From: Ophthalmolycus amberensis
Taxonomy: Eukaryota; Chordata; Actinopteri; Perciformes; Zoarcidae
Length of the DNA: 64,000 bases
Direction: 5' to 3'
Assembly (NCBI GenBank): GCA_024529925.1
Contig: JAFEUB010001125.1
Location: forward strand, 310,001-374,000
Part shown: one piece after another, positions 39,465-57,814 of the stretch
How positions within the stretch are numbered: the first letter of the stretch is position 1
How the letters are laid out: the number at the start of each line of letters is the position of its first letter
Translations under genes and position numbers: made by a program
Notes under the pieces: model-generated
Database searches by the model: none
Told to the model about the DNA's origin: nothing
The model's input: the letters and a program-made list of their open reading frames with translations, nothing else

Positions 39465-40149
39465 CTCCCCCGCTGTATAATCTCCTGGCTCTGCTCTTTT
39501 TATCTAATTTCGGAGGGAGACAGTCCTGGTCGAGCAGCTGCGGTCTCTGGGAGAAATTCCATCATCTGGTGTGCTCATGATACCTTCCTCCTCGCGACTC
39601 GCTGATTCAAATGATCAGCACCAAAGCCAGCTACCACATACAATATTCATTGAAACGGGCAAATGATGGCAGGGAACTATGATTGCCAAAAGCCAATGAG
39701 AAACTGAAGAAAAAAGAGCAGTAGGCCAATCCATGCGCACATGGGGCTGGTTTAGCTGAACAACCTATCAGCAATAAGAACTTATTTCCAGGCGACTCCT
39801 CTATGCAGTGGACTTTTTAATTTAGATTAGTATATTCTGGTACCCATCATACCAGACTGGTCCCCCTAACCAACAATCATGTTGTATTCACATGGGTCTT
39901 ATATAGCAAGGTTCCCCCGCCGCTTGGTGCTTTTATTAAAGGTCAAATAACCGGTCCACAAGGTTTTCTCTGAGAGGGGACTGTATATTGTACAGTCCCA
40001 GCTCCTTCAGCCTGTATCTTCTGTTAAATACTCTTAAATGAGGTATCACAAGGCATGGCTTTATGTGCTTCTTAAAAGTCAGCCACGTGAACACTCCTAA
40101 TCCACAAAACATTTGCTATTCATCATCATTAATAACATTATTGTTATTT

Positions 40150-40305
40150 TGCAGGGCTGCAACTAACCATTTCACTGTCAATTAATTTACTGAATACTTT
40201 ATCCCAGACCCTGCAGGAACGTCTTCAAATTAGCCTACTTGTTAAACTCAAAGATATTACGTTTACGATTGCATAAAACCATAAAGCCAGAACCAGCTAA
40301 TTGTA
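40150..40305 (+). repeat. Dispersed teleost repeat copy, left end present
   Basis: It starts GGGCTGCAACTAACCATTTC, the usual terminus of this repeat family, then decays through GTCTTCAAATTAG...AAAGATATTACGTTTACGATTGCATAA...AGCCAGAACCAGC. It shares its core with the copies at 38400, 46190 and 46735. Confidence 0.5.
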
Positions 40306-42446
40306 GAGGTAATTTTTCCTTTAAGACACCAATTTCACCCATCAAAATCTGTTTACAGGCCATTATCCTCACTAATATGTCTGTTGGGTTATTACATGTC
40401 ACAGAAAACATTGTATGAGTTTAAGTCTGACGTGAAGTGGACTCGATTTGTTTTATTTAAGACCGTTAAGGAAATTAGTCAGTGATGGTTATAGACCACA
40501 TGTTTCGTGATCATTTATAAAACTAATGTCAAAAATAGATTTCATTGGCCGAGATGAGGCTAGAGCACTGGTTGTTGGCCTTGTTTGGTCTGAAAAGAGA
40601 ATTTTCGCAATCTAACATAATAAATCCATTTTAATGCTTAAATAATGAACAGCTTTGTCCTTTGGGAGTTTTCTCATTTCTCACAGGATAACTCTGGATG
40701 AGCATGCTGCTTACATTGGCAGTCTTACAGCAAGGCCCATGCAGGATGTGTCTACCATATGACAACAAAAAGTTTATAGGTCAGAGATTAAAGGGGGAAT
40801 CCTTTCATTATGCTCCAGAGTGGCCACCCTCAATGCAATTCGTTAAACTGCCCATTTTGAGATGTGCAAGTTATTTCATCACAGACACTAATAGTTCATT
40901 ATGTTAAATGATGAGTTTGTGGTCATCAAAGTCTGAATAGGGAAGCTTTAGGTCTGTGGTAGGCAAACAGCCGAATCTGTCCCTCAAACAAACTTTGGCT
41001 GAATGAAGTTTTCCATTTTTTTTTGTACATGATTTTTCATGTATCTGTTTTATGTGTTGGATACAACTGTGTTAATACAAGCTTATGTAAATCCCAAATA
41101 TGTAAATATGACACTTTTACATAATGAATGCCCTACATAGAGAGAGGCATGACCGCTGAGGCTTCTGTGCAACAGTACATTCTGCATTAGCATTAGCGTT
41201 TGAACAGTGCAACATAAGGTGCTGAAATTAAATCTATAACAACATATAGTAAAAATATCTCCTGAACTTCAAACACAGTTTTGACTCCTTTGTTTTAAAT
41301 GTTTTACCTGAGCAAACAGGTGGCAGCCGATCAGAAGTTATACATATATTTATTTTTCCAGGGCAACAACAACAATATTTTAACCATAATAATCCAACTA
41401 TTGTGACACACTGTGACGACACAACATCTTCATCACCTTACTGAACACATAATTGAGCTGAAGTCGATCCCATCAGAGGTTGCTTTTGCTTGACTGTGCT
41501 GCTGAGGTCTGAATGTCAAGCTCTCATTCGGGGCTATAAGGGAGCACAAAGAGCTGCTGGATTAAATGAAAAAGAAGAGAAAAAAGTAGCTGTACCACAA
41601 TCTAAAAATACTCAGCTACAACTAAACGAATGCATTCAAACAATATCTTAATAAAAGTTAAAGTACACAAATAACAGCAAAATATAAAAGTATCAAAAGT
41701 AAAAACACATTCAACATAATTGCACCTAAGTGTGCATTACTGAAGCTATTTGCTGCTTTATATACGTTACTATTTGGAAGTTTATTCGATAAGAATATTT
41801 TATAAAGTGATTATATTGTAAGTAAAAATGTACTATTTTATGTAACTAGTAACTTAGGTAAATGTAGAAGAACAATATTTCAATCTGAAATGTAATGGAG
41901 AGCAAGTATAAAGTAGCATAAAGTGGAAATACTCAACCTCAAAACTGTGCTTAAGCACAGTACTTGAGTAAATGATACTTGGAATCGGGCACAGTGTTGA
42001 ATTGTTTTTCTCTTCTGTCATTCCTTCATCTATTTGTCTCTCAGAGGTTGTCATAGGGTGAACCTGTTAGTGATGATCAGTACGAGACCAATGATGTGAG
42101 GCTAAAGCACTTTCCAAAAGCAAAAGATGTGTATATTTCCATCAGACGCTCTGTTCCACTTTTTATAATTAATATTTTTTGTTGTTGTTTTTTTAAGTAA
42201 TCAAACACCAACAGTAGTCATATTGTATGAAGTAACATTGTTATTATTGTTAATAATGAACACTTTTTTTCAATTCCTTTTTTTGCTCTCTCTCTTCCCC
42301 TACATGCAGACTTGTTTATTTATTAATGGAACAACAACCACCAATGTTGAGATCATGAGATGGAAAAAGACTGAAAGCAATATAATAATGTCACCTTCCC
42401 TGTTTGAATCTAAGAAAATGAATCCAAATATTAACTTTGCTTATTT

Positions 42447-42660
42447 CCATATGTAAGTAAGTAAGTAACATTTATTTATCAAGCGCTTTTTACAGACATA
42501 AGTCACAAAGTGCAGAATTACAGGGCAGAATTACAAACATAAAAAACACAATGTGACCATAGGGCCAATAATTATAAAATACAAAATTAAAACATGGTTT
42601 AAAAGCAGGTCTAGGACATGGGTTTTACCCAAACGCCAGTCTAAAGAGGTGAGTTTTGAG
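42447..42660 (-). mobile_element. LINE (L2-like) 3' tail with (CTTA)n
   Basis: TAAG units (42453-42468) are followed by ATTTATTTATCAAGCGCTTTTTACAGACA and end near AGAGGTGAGTTTTGAGCTGATTTTC. In reverse this reads as the C-terminal end of an L2-like ORF, a short 3' UTR and a tetranucleotide tail. It is 5'-truncated and has no coding capacity. Confidence 0.55.
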
Positions 42661-44534
42661 CTGATTTTCTGAATGCGTTCACAGAATCAATGATGAATGT
42701 GCATTTGCAATGTGAGTTTCCATGGTGCTTGCCATATATTCAGTCACTACACATACTCGTCCAAAGATCCTAATACTCTGTTTATGGTAAGAAGAGAGAG
42801 ATGGCTAATCTCATCACAAATCAAGCCCAGCACACTAAATCCACAGGAACTCAACAGCCATGAACTCAGACAGTTACAATGTATATACTTGAGCTGCACT
42901 TAGTTTAACAAACTAAAAACTGTATTCAGACAGACGCATAAAGCACTTTAATAGATACCGTACTTACTGTCAACCTTTGGTAATGTTGCATTTATGCACT
43001 CCGGCAGATTTAACAGTGGACCTTTTTGAGCGCTATGGGTCAAAACTGGTCCACCAAAATAATGAGCACAAAAGACAAACTCGTGTTTTCTTCTCCACAT
43101 TTTCAAAATAAAGTGAATCTACACAATGAGGCACTTTCGTCTGTATGCTCATACCTGCTAATACTACAAACAAGCCATGTGCACTGAACCTGTTAAGTGT
43201 GTTTATTCAAATTGTACTGACAATCTACATTCAGAAGATTGATTTTAAATGCTTGTGCGAGATGGGCCATTTGAGCTCCCAGTTCCCCTAACAAACCACT
43301 AATGATTTTATACAGAAGCTGCAGAAACAATATCAGAACAGAACACGACTGACCTAAAACTGACCTCATTTTCAACTCTGCTTCTGGGCATGTGCTTTAT
43401 TTGACTTTGTAATGAAAAAGAATAATAGTTAATACGTTTGAACATATTGAACAAGTATAACAGGGCTGTAATGTGAATATGTTTCAGCAGGTCCTTTAGA
43501 TATCCATGAAGTTTACCCATAATTAAAATTCTCAACGTTTGGTAAAAAGCAGTACATTATGTATTGATATCTGATTTATCTACAAGTGCGGCATCTCATG
43601 ATGATTTTATTTTTCAGTTGTTAAGGTCAATGAATTTTGGTGGTGAGGTTTGCTGCAAGCATAATAGTTTGAAAGCTCCCACTTCGACATGTGCAAGAGC
43701 TACAGCATCTCTAACCCAGTGTCTGCTCACACTGCCTGGCCTAGCACGCATGGCTGCCAGGTAATAGCCTGAGGCAAACAGACAATGCACTAAGAAACAG
43801 GGTTCTGTTATGTTACTTGTTACTCTTTGCACTCTCCTTGCATTATTTATCCTTGTATTAAACAAAGTAAATTTAAAATCCATATAAATAGCCTAACCAT
43901 AGGATAAAAATATAAGAATGTTGATGCATGTTTTTGAGTCGGGTGCCACAGGCATTGATGCTGGAATAATCAGATATGCCTCACTCAATCCTAGCAGAAC
44001 CAGCATTGTGATACACATGCAAAAACAGCATCACTACAGGACATTTTATAATGCACTCATCCGCAGTGAGCATGATTGTCTGAAGAATTTTTTGAAGCTA
44101 CAGCGCCAATAGAACATTTGTATTATTATGATTATAAGAAGTAGTATAAGTATTATTATTATTACGTATTATTATATATGTGCCCCAAATGTAGGCTTCA
44201 CCTGTTCACACTTTCAAGTGCTCTGCATTGTGCCATCCCAATAAAGAATTGCCTCTTGTTTGCTCACATAATTTATGATGCTCTACAGGCCTTATGTGTA
44301 TTCAGTCTGTGCATTCTTTTAATATGTAAACACAGTATTTTATCACAAACACTTTTTTATAATTATCTGTAGATCATTCTCATTAGACCATTGAATGTTG
44401 AAAATCATTTTTTCTTAGTTCAATTAAACTGAAAACTACCATGACACATGATTTAGTTGCAAAAGCACAGAATGGGGGAAGAAAACGACGCACCTAATCT
44501 ATAAATTACGAGTTACCATGAATGCAACATAAAT

Positions 44535-44557
44535 GGGCGGGGCCAGTATGGACCAAT
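44535..44557 (+). promoter_or_regulatory. ufsp2 core promoter: GC box and CCAAT box
   Basis: GGGCGGGGCC (44535-44544) is an Sp1-type GC box and CCAAT (44553-44557) an NF-Y box, about 100-120 nt upstream of the ufsp2 ATG. There is no TATA box, as expected for a housekeeping gene. Confidence 0.6.
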
Positions 44558-44655
44558 AGAATGCAGCAGCCAGAGACACGTTGAACAGACATGTCAGCCT
44601 CCACTGCGTAGAGAACAGCTGCTAGTTTAGTGATCCTATATTACTGGACTCAGCT

Positions 44656-47600
44656 ATGGTAAGTTTACCGATATATTTGCTTAGCGGGACGTTCATGTCC
44701 CTTGACAGTGGCTCCTTGCTTCCTTGTTGGCACTCTACATTAACGTTATATAAACACTGCGAGGTTCTCTCTCAGGTTATTTACTTGTCTTGTGTTATCT
44801 CAGGTTGTTGCGGACTCGCATTCCTCCGACACAGGTACCATCCTTCGTGTCAGAGGGCCGCTGGAGTTCAAATGTCACCTGGACAGCACAGATGGTATGT
44901 TCATACACATTGTCATGCTACTAGATATTGTATAGTTGGATACTATACGGGTTAATATGGAGCAGTTTAAGTCGTACTAGCATGATTTCAGTGCCTATAG
45001 TGCCTTCCTGCTGTGCCCTCCTTACATGCTGTATCATTTATGTATTACAAGATACATCTATACATAAAGGAAAGCCTCTACAAAATGTGACTTTCCTAAA
45101 ACTACCTACGGGGCCATAGCCAGGATTTTAGTATTACTGAGTCCAACAGTCAAAGATCCCTCAGTGCAATCCCACCCACCCTGAATACAGTTTGATTGGA
45201 CACCAAAAGAAGTTTGTTCAATATTAGAAATGCTGCTTGTTTAGTGCAGTCAATTTATTTTCCCTGCACGATTGCCGTAATGCTGTTTCAAAGCCAGGAA
45301 TATATTTTTCTGGAGAAGTAGGAAATCCCATTATTTTGATTTGTCTTAAACAGCAAACTCTGATAATTTTAACTAACCAACTTGAACAAGTCTGAATCAA
45401 GATTAAAACCCTTCTATGTGAATTGTAGAATGGAAACTTAAATTGCCCTTAACAAAATCAAGGCCTTTGGTGTCCTCAGTGACTGCTCTCACTGGTGTCC
45501 ACACTAAAGGAACAAGCTGGTGTGGAAGAAACCAGTAAACCAAAGTAATATGCTAATGGTAATATTCAAGTTGTGCTAATTAGATAAAGATTAATAAACG
45601 TTCATGAAGTACAGTGTCAGTTGTTTTAACATTGACTAAAAGATAAAATTCATAAAGAATAGATATGACAAAAAGTATAATACAATGTAGTAATTGGTGA
45701 TGGACTGATATTCCGTCTTCTTTCAGCACGGCTCATGCACAAAGTCATCTCAAGAACATTCGAGATGCTTCAATCTCAGGTGAAATCTGAATCATGTGTT
45801 CTGTCAGTCTGTGACAGTGCTGTTATTGTTTGGCCAAACAGAGGTGTTTACACAACACCTGAAGAAATAACTCCAAACACACTATGTGAAGATATACATC
45901 AATGGATTCAGTAAGTTCACTTTTTAAAAATATTTTCTTTTTTTGTCCTCAACTTTTTGTTTCTTTGTCTGTATTCTAATTATGTTTTTTTTTTATTTCA
46001 GGTCAGATAAACAAGAGGCTGCTGGCAAGAGATCTGCAAAAAAGAAAAGCAAAAAAAGTTCAGCAGCAGTATGTACACGTTAAGTTTATTGAGATGTTTT
46101 TTGTACCAAAAGTAGTCTCCATATGAACCAATAGGTATCTGCCTCAACAACTTAGCAGTGCTGTGTATTATAGATGTAACCTTAGTTGGACTGCAGCATT
46201 TATTTTCATAATTAAATAATCTTCTGGTTCTTTTTTCAGTTAATTGACTAATCGCTTGGCTTGTAAAGTGTCGGAAAAAGTGAAAAACACCAGAGCCAAA
46301 GTTGAGGCCTTCACATGTCTTCTTTTATTCAACCAATAGTCCAAAACCCAAAGATATGCAGTTTTGTTTGCGATAATGTAACACAGCAGAGGATGGTTTG
46401 TGTGCATCAAACTATGGGTTATGAGCCCAGCATGGTTTTGCTATTCCCCCCCAGATGGGACATAAACCCACAATTCCTGTCTCAGGACGCCAGTGTCTCT
46501 TCCATTAGGCCACTGGGGCTGCTACTACTGCCGGGTAGCCACTGCTCTTTTGTGTTATTAACACTGACACTATTCTTCTTTCTAGGTTTAATTTTCTGTG
46601 AACAGGGATAGCAGTCTTTGTGTAAAGTACAATCAAGGAATCATGTTCAGCACCTGCCTGATGTTGTTAGCCTACACTGCAGATGAATTGTATAGTTTAT
46701 ACAATATTCCCACTTGTAGCCTCGATCAGGGTGCAGTTTCTCAAAAGTTCAAGGCGATGTCTTCAGATGTCTTGTTTTGTCCGACCAACAGTCCCAAACC
46801 CCAACATATTCAGATTACTATCACAGAAGACAAAGGAAAAACAGCAAACACTCGTATATGAGATGCTAGAATCAGTTATTATTTTAGCTTTTTTTGATAA
46901 TACAATTAATTAATAATACAATGTGTCTGTGTGCTTGTGTACCCTTGTCATTCAGAGTGTCATTAACCTTCGCCTGATGATGGAGGCGACAAAGACGGGG
47001 CCCCTTTCAGCCCCGATCCTCAGCAGAACGGTCCAGAAATCCCACTTCCTGTCTACAACTCTGCCTGTGGACTGCGTCGTCCGTACCACCGTCAATGAAA
47101 CAATCAAAGAGTATGTCTTACCTTAAAAGTATGTTATATTACTAACAAAGCTCTGAAACCTCACTGCATCAGTGTGAGTAAACATGGACTCACCATCACC
47201 AGCCACTAGCATGAATAGTTCTGCTCACTGTGAAATATGTTTCTTCTGGCCTTGCAGTGCCTTTGAGCGCCTGTTGGAGGCGCTAACTCATCAGCTGTGT
47301 GAGATGGAGAAAGTGACCTTGCAACACATGAAGGGGACCACGCTGCTGGTACCTGAACCGCTCCACTTCCTCCTTCCAGAGCCAAAAGGGCTAGTGACCG
47401 TGGTTTACCCTGCAGGAGTGCCCGACAGCCAACTGGAGACACAACGTAAGGTAAGACTCACTTACTGAGAGTCTTTAAATTCCCAATAGAGATACCATAG
47501 AGATGAATCCTCAGGTTCGGGCAGTGGATCGACCGGTAACTCATTGTACTTGCATGACACACTGCCGTAATTAAAGCATGGATTAGTCATTCTTTAACTC

Positions 47601-49119
47601 CTGATTTATGTTCTTTTTTTCATCTTATTGTACACAAAATCTGTCTAAGTAGGAACTGCATCAACAGCTTGAGCTACCAGATGACTGGCCCTATTTTAGA
47701 AGAGCCAATGCTTACCACTTTCCCAATGAGCCCTACAAAGATGGTTACCTCCGAAACCCTCATCTGGTCCTCACACATCCCACGCTGGACAATGGAAAGG
47801 TGCATCTTATCACCAGATTAAAGTCTGTCACGTTCTATCTCCTCTTTTATAAATGGATACTGAGATGTACTCTGCATGGAATCGTAATCTTGGCTTCTCT
47901 GATGTGTTTTATTTTATCAAGGTGTACTTGGTCCAGGGGATCTACAGCTATCACCACTACATGCAGGACCATATGGATGACAATGGCTGGGGCTGTGCTT
48001 ATCGCTCCCTCCAGACTATCTGCTCCTGGTTCCAGCAGCAAGGCTACGTAGAGCAGGCCGTGCCCACACACAAAGAGATCCAACAGGTACAGTCGTGGTC
48101 CTGTAAACATGACTATCACAATACCGTGGAAATGTCCAAATGGCCCCTTTCAATGGGCTCTCACCTTTCCAGGCTTTAGCGGATGTTGGAGATAAACCGG
48201 GATCCTTTGTTGGATCACGCCAGTGGATCGGATCCATTGAGGTTCAGGCTGTTCTGAACCAGCTGCTTGGGGTCACTTCCAAGATCATGTTTGTGAGGTG
48301 TGTTGTAAGACGCCTATGGACAGCAACTTGTGTGATGATGTACTGTATGTACATGTTATTTGGATTCATCTGACATTGAATGCTTCTCTTTAGTCAAGGT
48401 TCTGAGCTGGCATCCAAAGGCAGAGAACTGACCAACCACTTCCTTACTGAAGGGACTCCCATCATGATTGGTATGGTTGATGTCTGAAGAGTTTCGGAAC
48501 GGTTCCTAAATTATGCTACAGGCATTTAATTCTACTGTAACAGCTCTAACAAACTTTTTTTTAAATGTGTACTTATTTTCCTAGCGTACATAATCTTCAG
48601 ATAAACAATAATAATACATAAACTATAGCAACATGTAATTAGTATCTGGTTAAGAAAAAACGTAGTAATTGTATCTAAATCATACAAAGACATACAAATC
48701 TTAATTCCCTAGCACTAACACAGCCTGGGTAAAACCTTGGTAAATGTTTTTCCTAAAATGAATACAAGCTATCTTTTCATGTTACTTTTTTCCTGTGTTG
48801 CAGGAGGGGGAGTTTTAGCTCACACTATTCTAGGTGTGGCATGGAGTGAGACCAGCGGGCAGATCCGCTATCTCATCCTAGATCCACATTACACAGGAGC
48901 AGAGGACTCGCAGGTTATCGCAGACAAGGTAACTGTTACCATCATCTACACTGGCTGCATTTCTCTCTGTAAAGTACACATTTTTCTCGTACTGCGTCGT
49001 GTTGAATGTGACATGAATGTTATCTTTCCCAGGGCTGGTGTGGCTGGAAAGGAGCAGATTTTTGGGATCAAACTGCGTATTATAATCTGTGTCTTCCTCA
49101 GAGGCCAAAGATCATCTGA
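44656..49119 (+). CDS. ufsp2: UFM1-specific protease 2
   Basis: This cysteine protease matures the ubiquitin-like modifier UFM1 and removes it from conjugates, mainly at the ER. Twelve coding exons join in phase to 472 aa (human 469): 44656-44658, 44804-44894, 45727-45910, 46002-46068, 46956-47110, 47258-47450, 47653-47799, 47922-48086, 48173-48297, 48394-48470, 48804-48928, 49033-49119. Exon 1 holds only the ATG. A divergent N-terminal half (about 1-200, with a Lys-rich stretch near 100-112) precedes the C78 peptidase domain. Catalytic Cys305 lies in [11 protein letters not shown]; Asp429 and His431 lie in [17 protein letters not shown] and the terminal GWCGWKG...LCLPQRP are family hallmarks. 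Intron 4 contains repeat copies and tRNA-like relics. A GC/CCAAT promoter precedes it. No lesions are seen. Confidence 0.97.
46190..46360 (+). repeat. Dispersed teleost repeat copy (ufsp2 intron 4)
   Basis: TTTTCATAATTAAATAATC, then TTAATTGACTAATCG, AAGTGTCGGAAAAAGTGAAAAA and AGTCCAAAACCCAAAGATATGCAG match the consensus order of the repeat also seen at 38400 and 40150. Confidence 0.55.
46385..46436 (-). pseudogene. tRNA-iMet(CAU)-like relic, 3' two thirds
   Basis: Read on the minus strand, TGCTGGGCTCATAACCCA matches the initiator tRNA-Met anticodon arm with one change; the anticodon CAT and stem are intact. It is followed by a T-arm-like stretch and the acceptor 3' strand CCATCCTCTGCT. The T-loop is decayed (CACAAACC instead of ATCGAAACC), and the 5' acceptor and D arm are not recognisable. 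It lies immediately 3' of the tRNA-Arg-like relic. Non-functional. Confidence 0.6.
46449..46519 (-). pseudogene. tRNA-Arg(CCU)-like pseudogene
   Basis: On the minus strand it begins GCCCCAGTGGCCTAATGG, identical to the start of vertebrate tRNA-Arg(CCU) including the A box. It continues through an anticodon loop with CCT and ends with the acceptor strand CTGGGG. Acceptor pairing is intact, but the anticodon stem is mismatched (CTGGC against GACAG) and the B box is damaged (GTTTATGTC for GTTCGAGTC). It is either a tRNA pseudogene or the head of a tRNA-derived SINE. Confidence 0.7.
46735..46925 (+). repeat. Dispersed teleost repeat copy (second in ufsp2 intron 4)
   Basis: AGATGTCTTGTTTTGTCCGA, CCAACAGTCCCAAACCC, CATATTCAGATTACTATCA and AGACAAAGGAAAAACAGCAAA follow the family order. 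It overlaps in content with the copy at 46190-46360, so the two are separate insertions or a tandem pair, not halves of one element. Confidence 0.55.
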
Positions 49120-49522
49120 GCTCTCACAACCTTTCAGACAGACATCCTCTGACATTGGTAAAGCATTCACAAAATTTTGGAGCGTCATTTCAAATTTGAG
49201 TAATTTCTGTAATGATGTAAAATTTCTTGAAATTTACTTTTTTTGGTCATGTGCTACATAAATCATTGTCTTAGCAACAAAGGCACAACAAGAGATGGAT
49301 GTAATTTGTTATTAAAAATAGAAATTGATCTTAACCTGTACTGTACTTTATTACCATTATTGAATAATACAATGGCTGGTGAAATATGTATCCTAAAAAG
49401 GCTCATTTCATTCAGAAATATGTTTTATTATTGCTTTGTTGCCAGTAGACAAATTACTGATCTTACAAATAATTAAACTTTCTTTTAAGTTACAGACTAG
49501 AACTGGAATTATCAGCCGATCA

Positions 49523-49528
49523 AATAAA
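49523..49528 (+). terminator. Candidate ufsp2 polyadenylation signal
   Basis: AATAAA about 400 nt downstream of the ufsp2 stop codon. An ATTAAA variant occurs nearer, at about 49311. Which is used cannot be decided from sequence. Confidence 0.35.
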
Positions 49529-49639
49529 AATATTTGGTTTTGGCCTTTTTTTCAAGCAAAAATGCCAAATATTCCCTGATTCTAGCTTCTCAAAGTATAA
49601 GGATTTGATACTTTGTCATACATGACAGTAAATGGAATG

Positions 49640-49899
<260 letters not shown>

Positions 49900-50664
49900 T
49901 GAATAAATTATAATTAAATCCTCATTTAGCTGTGTAGCCCCTGGACACATTTAAAGGACCCCCAGGGGCTTGTCCTACTCTAAGAACTATTTGTGTTTGT
50001 GCCTGAATGCAGCCTGTCTGTCAGCAGATTAATGGTAAACAATCACTCCTTGTAATTGAGTTTTGACAACCAGTCAGTTGTCGGAGTCAAATGGATGCTT
50101 TTCTCTTCTTACTAGGCATAATAAAAACGTATCATTTTCTTGAAAGTCTGTAGAGTTTAGACGGGACAGTTCATTTTCCAGAAACTTATTGTCACTCTTT
50201 GTGTCTCCATGGGCCGATTGTGTAGCTATGGGACTGCCACAGAAATAACCCCCACTCAATCCCCATCTCTACCCATCCTGCATAGGCATGTAAATTCTAT
50301 GACAGTGACCAGACACAGGTTTATACGATAGATTCACTCAAGACCTATTGTCCTAGGACATTGGCATTTCGTTAGTGTGTGTCACTTCTAGGTCTAACAA
50401 TGTTATTACCAGAAAACCTGTGACAAATTATAATGTCAAGGGACGCGCCTTCAGATAATCCCCTTTCTTGTTCATGGGTATGCACTAGGGGGAGCAGTTA
50501 CTTTGGCATGATAGATCCCAAAGGAAAAAACTAAATGGCCTCTTGTCTATTCCTCTATCAATTCTGACTATTGAAGTGTTTAAACCTTTAGCTGAAAAAG
50601 ACAAATCACTACAATGTGATTTTTTTTCATTTGCTTTCTCTGTAAGACCATGTACCGTATTTTA
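49900..50664. other. Intergenic, nothing recognised
   Basis: Sequence between the AT hairpin and the left edge of the cfap97 duplication unit. No exon, RNA gene or known repeat was recognised. Confidence 0.5.
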
Positions 50665-51297
50665 TTTTGCAGGCTGGGGGGAATTAAATATTAATATTAA
50701 ATATCCTATATTATGAGCGTAATATACGATTTAGGTGTGTTATTGTAGAGTTGTAGGTGTATATAATGGTGAGGATATAGATTTTGGAGTACGAGCTACA
50801 ATTATAAAGTTAACGTTACTCAATAATAACAGAGATATTAGTTCTCCGACACGCTTAGAAAGGGAGGGGTGAATGCAGGGGTATGTTGTTGCTTGCAATC
50901 TGCAACCTCACCACTAAATCTCACACACTGTTCCTTTTAAACAAGGCTATTTTAGCCTCAAATATGTCAACAATGCCAGTAACTCTAACTGTTACTTACT
51001 AATCCTGAAATATTATTTTGATAATATTGATATATTACTTTTAAAAACACACAATTGATGTAACTAAATACATATTTACTCGTTGCTCTATATGAATATT
51101 AAAGGTGAAGGAATTCATCTATTGTCTACCAATTAGCGCAAATCTCAGTTCTGTCTATCTACGCATTCGAATCACCCGCCATGTACTTCCTGAACCAGCT
51201 TTATTCTATGTGAATCACGTGACGACCAGCAATGTTGAACTTCCGTTCACGCGACTCTCTCTTTATACGGCTCTGTCCCGATGCGTACTACACCAAC

Positions 51298-51340
51298 GTA
51301 ACCGTTGCCAGGATGTGACGTTGCGTAGTTACCAGGCACG
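51298..51340 (+). promoter_or_regulatory. Cluster of X-box (RFX) half-sites in the cfap97 promoter
   Basis: GTAACC (51298-51303) directly abuts GTTGCC (51304-51309), and GTTACC-A-GGCACG (51328-51340) is one or two changes from a full GTNRCC/RGYAAC X-box. X-boxes bound by RFX factors mark cilium genes in animals. The cluster lies 40-80 nt upstream of the exon 1 donor site, around the presumed transcription start. This region is absent from unit B. Confidence 0.45.
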
Positions 51341-51974
51341 TTCACGCTGACGGCAGCTAGCTGTACCTTGTAGCCAGGTAAGATTTCGTTGTCTTTCAGC
51401 TAAAGTTAGCTAACCTAAGCAACTATAACATAGTTGGACTAAGTTAGCCAACATACTCTAGTTAACCGTTATAAAGTAGTGTGTTTAAATCATGCTTAGC
51501 CTCCATGACGTATTACCATACTACACGGTGAAAAGTGTCTTTAGAGACCTTTACCATATATTGTTTGTCCATATCTCATTCTACATGTTATTGTAACGCT
51601 ATATGTACATTTGGTTTGTATTGAATATCTTCTAAATTCTCCATCACATCTGCATCAAAGCTGGATCTGTTTCTGCCAAACATACGTTATTATTGTGTGC
51701 TGATGCAGGTCATACATACAGTTTAAGCAAGTTTTAAGAGTTTACGACCTGATTTTCATGTTGTATGGAACTGAATGAAACCCAGTGGATTCAGTGCAGT
51801 GGTGAATAAAATCATCTAATCTCCAAAACACAGCAGCTTCGTTTTAAACATCGTAATTTTTAGTTAATTGGTTGAAACATGAAAAACCATAGTCACAGTT
51901 CTTTACTTTAACTCGACTCTAACATCTCAATCTTACACTACTTTATAGGTTCAGTGTGTTGGGGGAAGTCTGCC

Positions 51975-57287
<5,313 letters not shown>

Positions 57288-57751
57288 GAACATTGCCATT
57301 TTCAGATGTCTAATCTACAAAGAAATACATCGCTGGTGTACGTTCATCACAAAAGTTTACGTTGCCAAGGTAGCATCTTTTTTTACATGCATGTGTCATC
57401 TTACTTTTAGTTGACTCAAATAACTATTCAGTGGTTTGTGTTGTCATGCTTATCAATCATTAAGAAGATGGAATTTTTTTCCCACTCTTTGATGCTAAAA
57501 TATAGCAAGTGGTGATCTGAGCTCAGAGATATTGTAACGCATTTGAATAGTTCAGCTGTGGCTTCAGCGTACTGCAGTTACACACAGTGAGCAGACAGAC
57601 AGTGAGCTAGCTTTAATTTCGTAAAGAATGTCCTATACTTAGCTGTGTTGAGTCTGTTTCAGAGAGTGATGTTTCCATTACATCTGCATTGTTTGCTCCC
57701 TTTTCTCATATTTATAATGTTCTTGTTGATCCAAGAGTTATGTTTTTAAAA

Positions 57752-57814
57752 AATAAAAAAGATATTTGAAATATTATTTTGGTGTTACGTATATTCTGTT
57801 CCTTATACAATAAA
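57752..57814 (+). terminator. Candidate cfap97 polyadenylation signals
   Basis: AATAAA occurs at 57752-57757 and 57809-57814, 465-525 nt after the stop codon. Both are kept in unit B (63837-63842 and 63893-63898), closer to its stop because B lost about 0.4 kb of 3' UTR. Confidence 0.5.

Larger units (their letters stand above)
39465..44534. other. Intergenic spacer between divergent gucy1a1 and ufsp2
   Basis: This spacer of about 5 kb begins with the gucy1a1 5' UTR and promoter (39465 to about 39600) and ends at the ufsp2 promoter. It carries one dispersed-repeat copy and one LINE tail, listed separately. No exon could be supported; in particular I did not find an ANKRD37-like gene next to ufsp2, where it lies in mammals. 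Confidence 0.5.
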
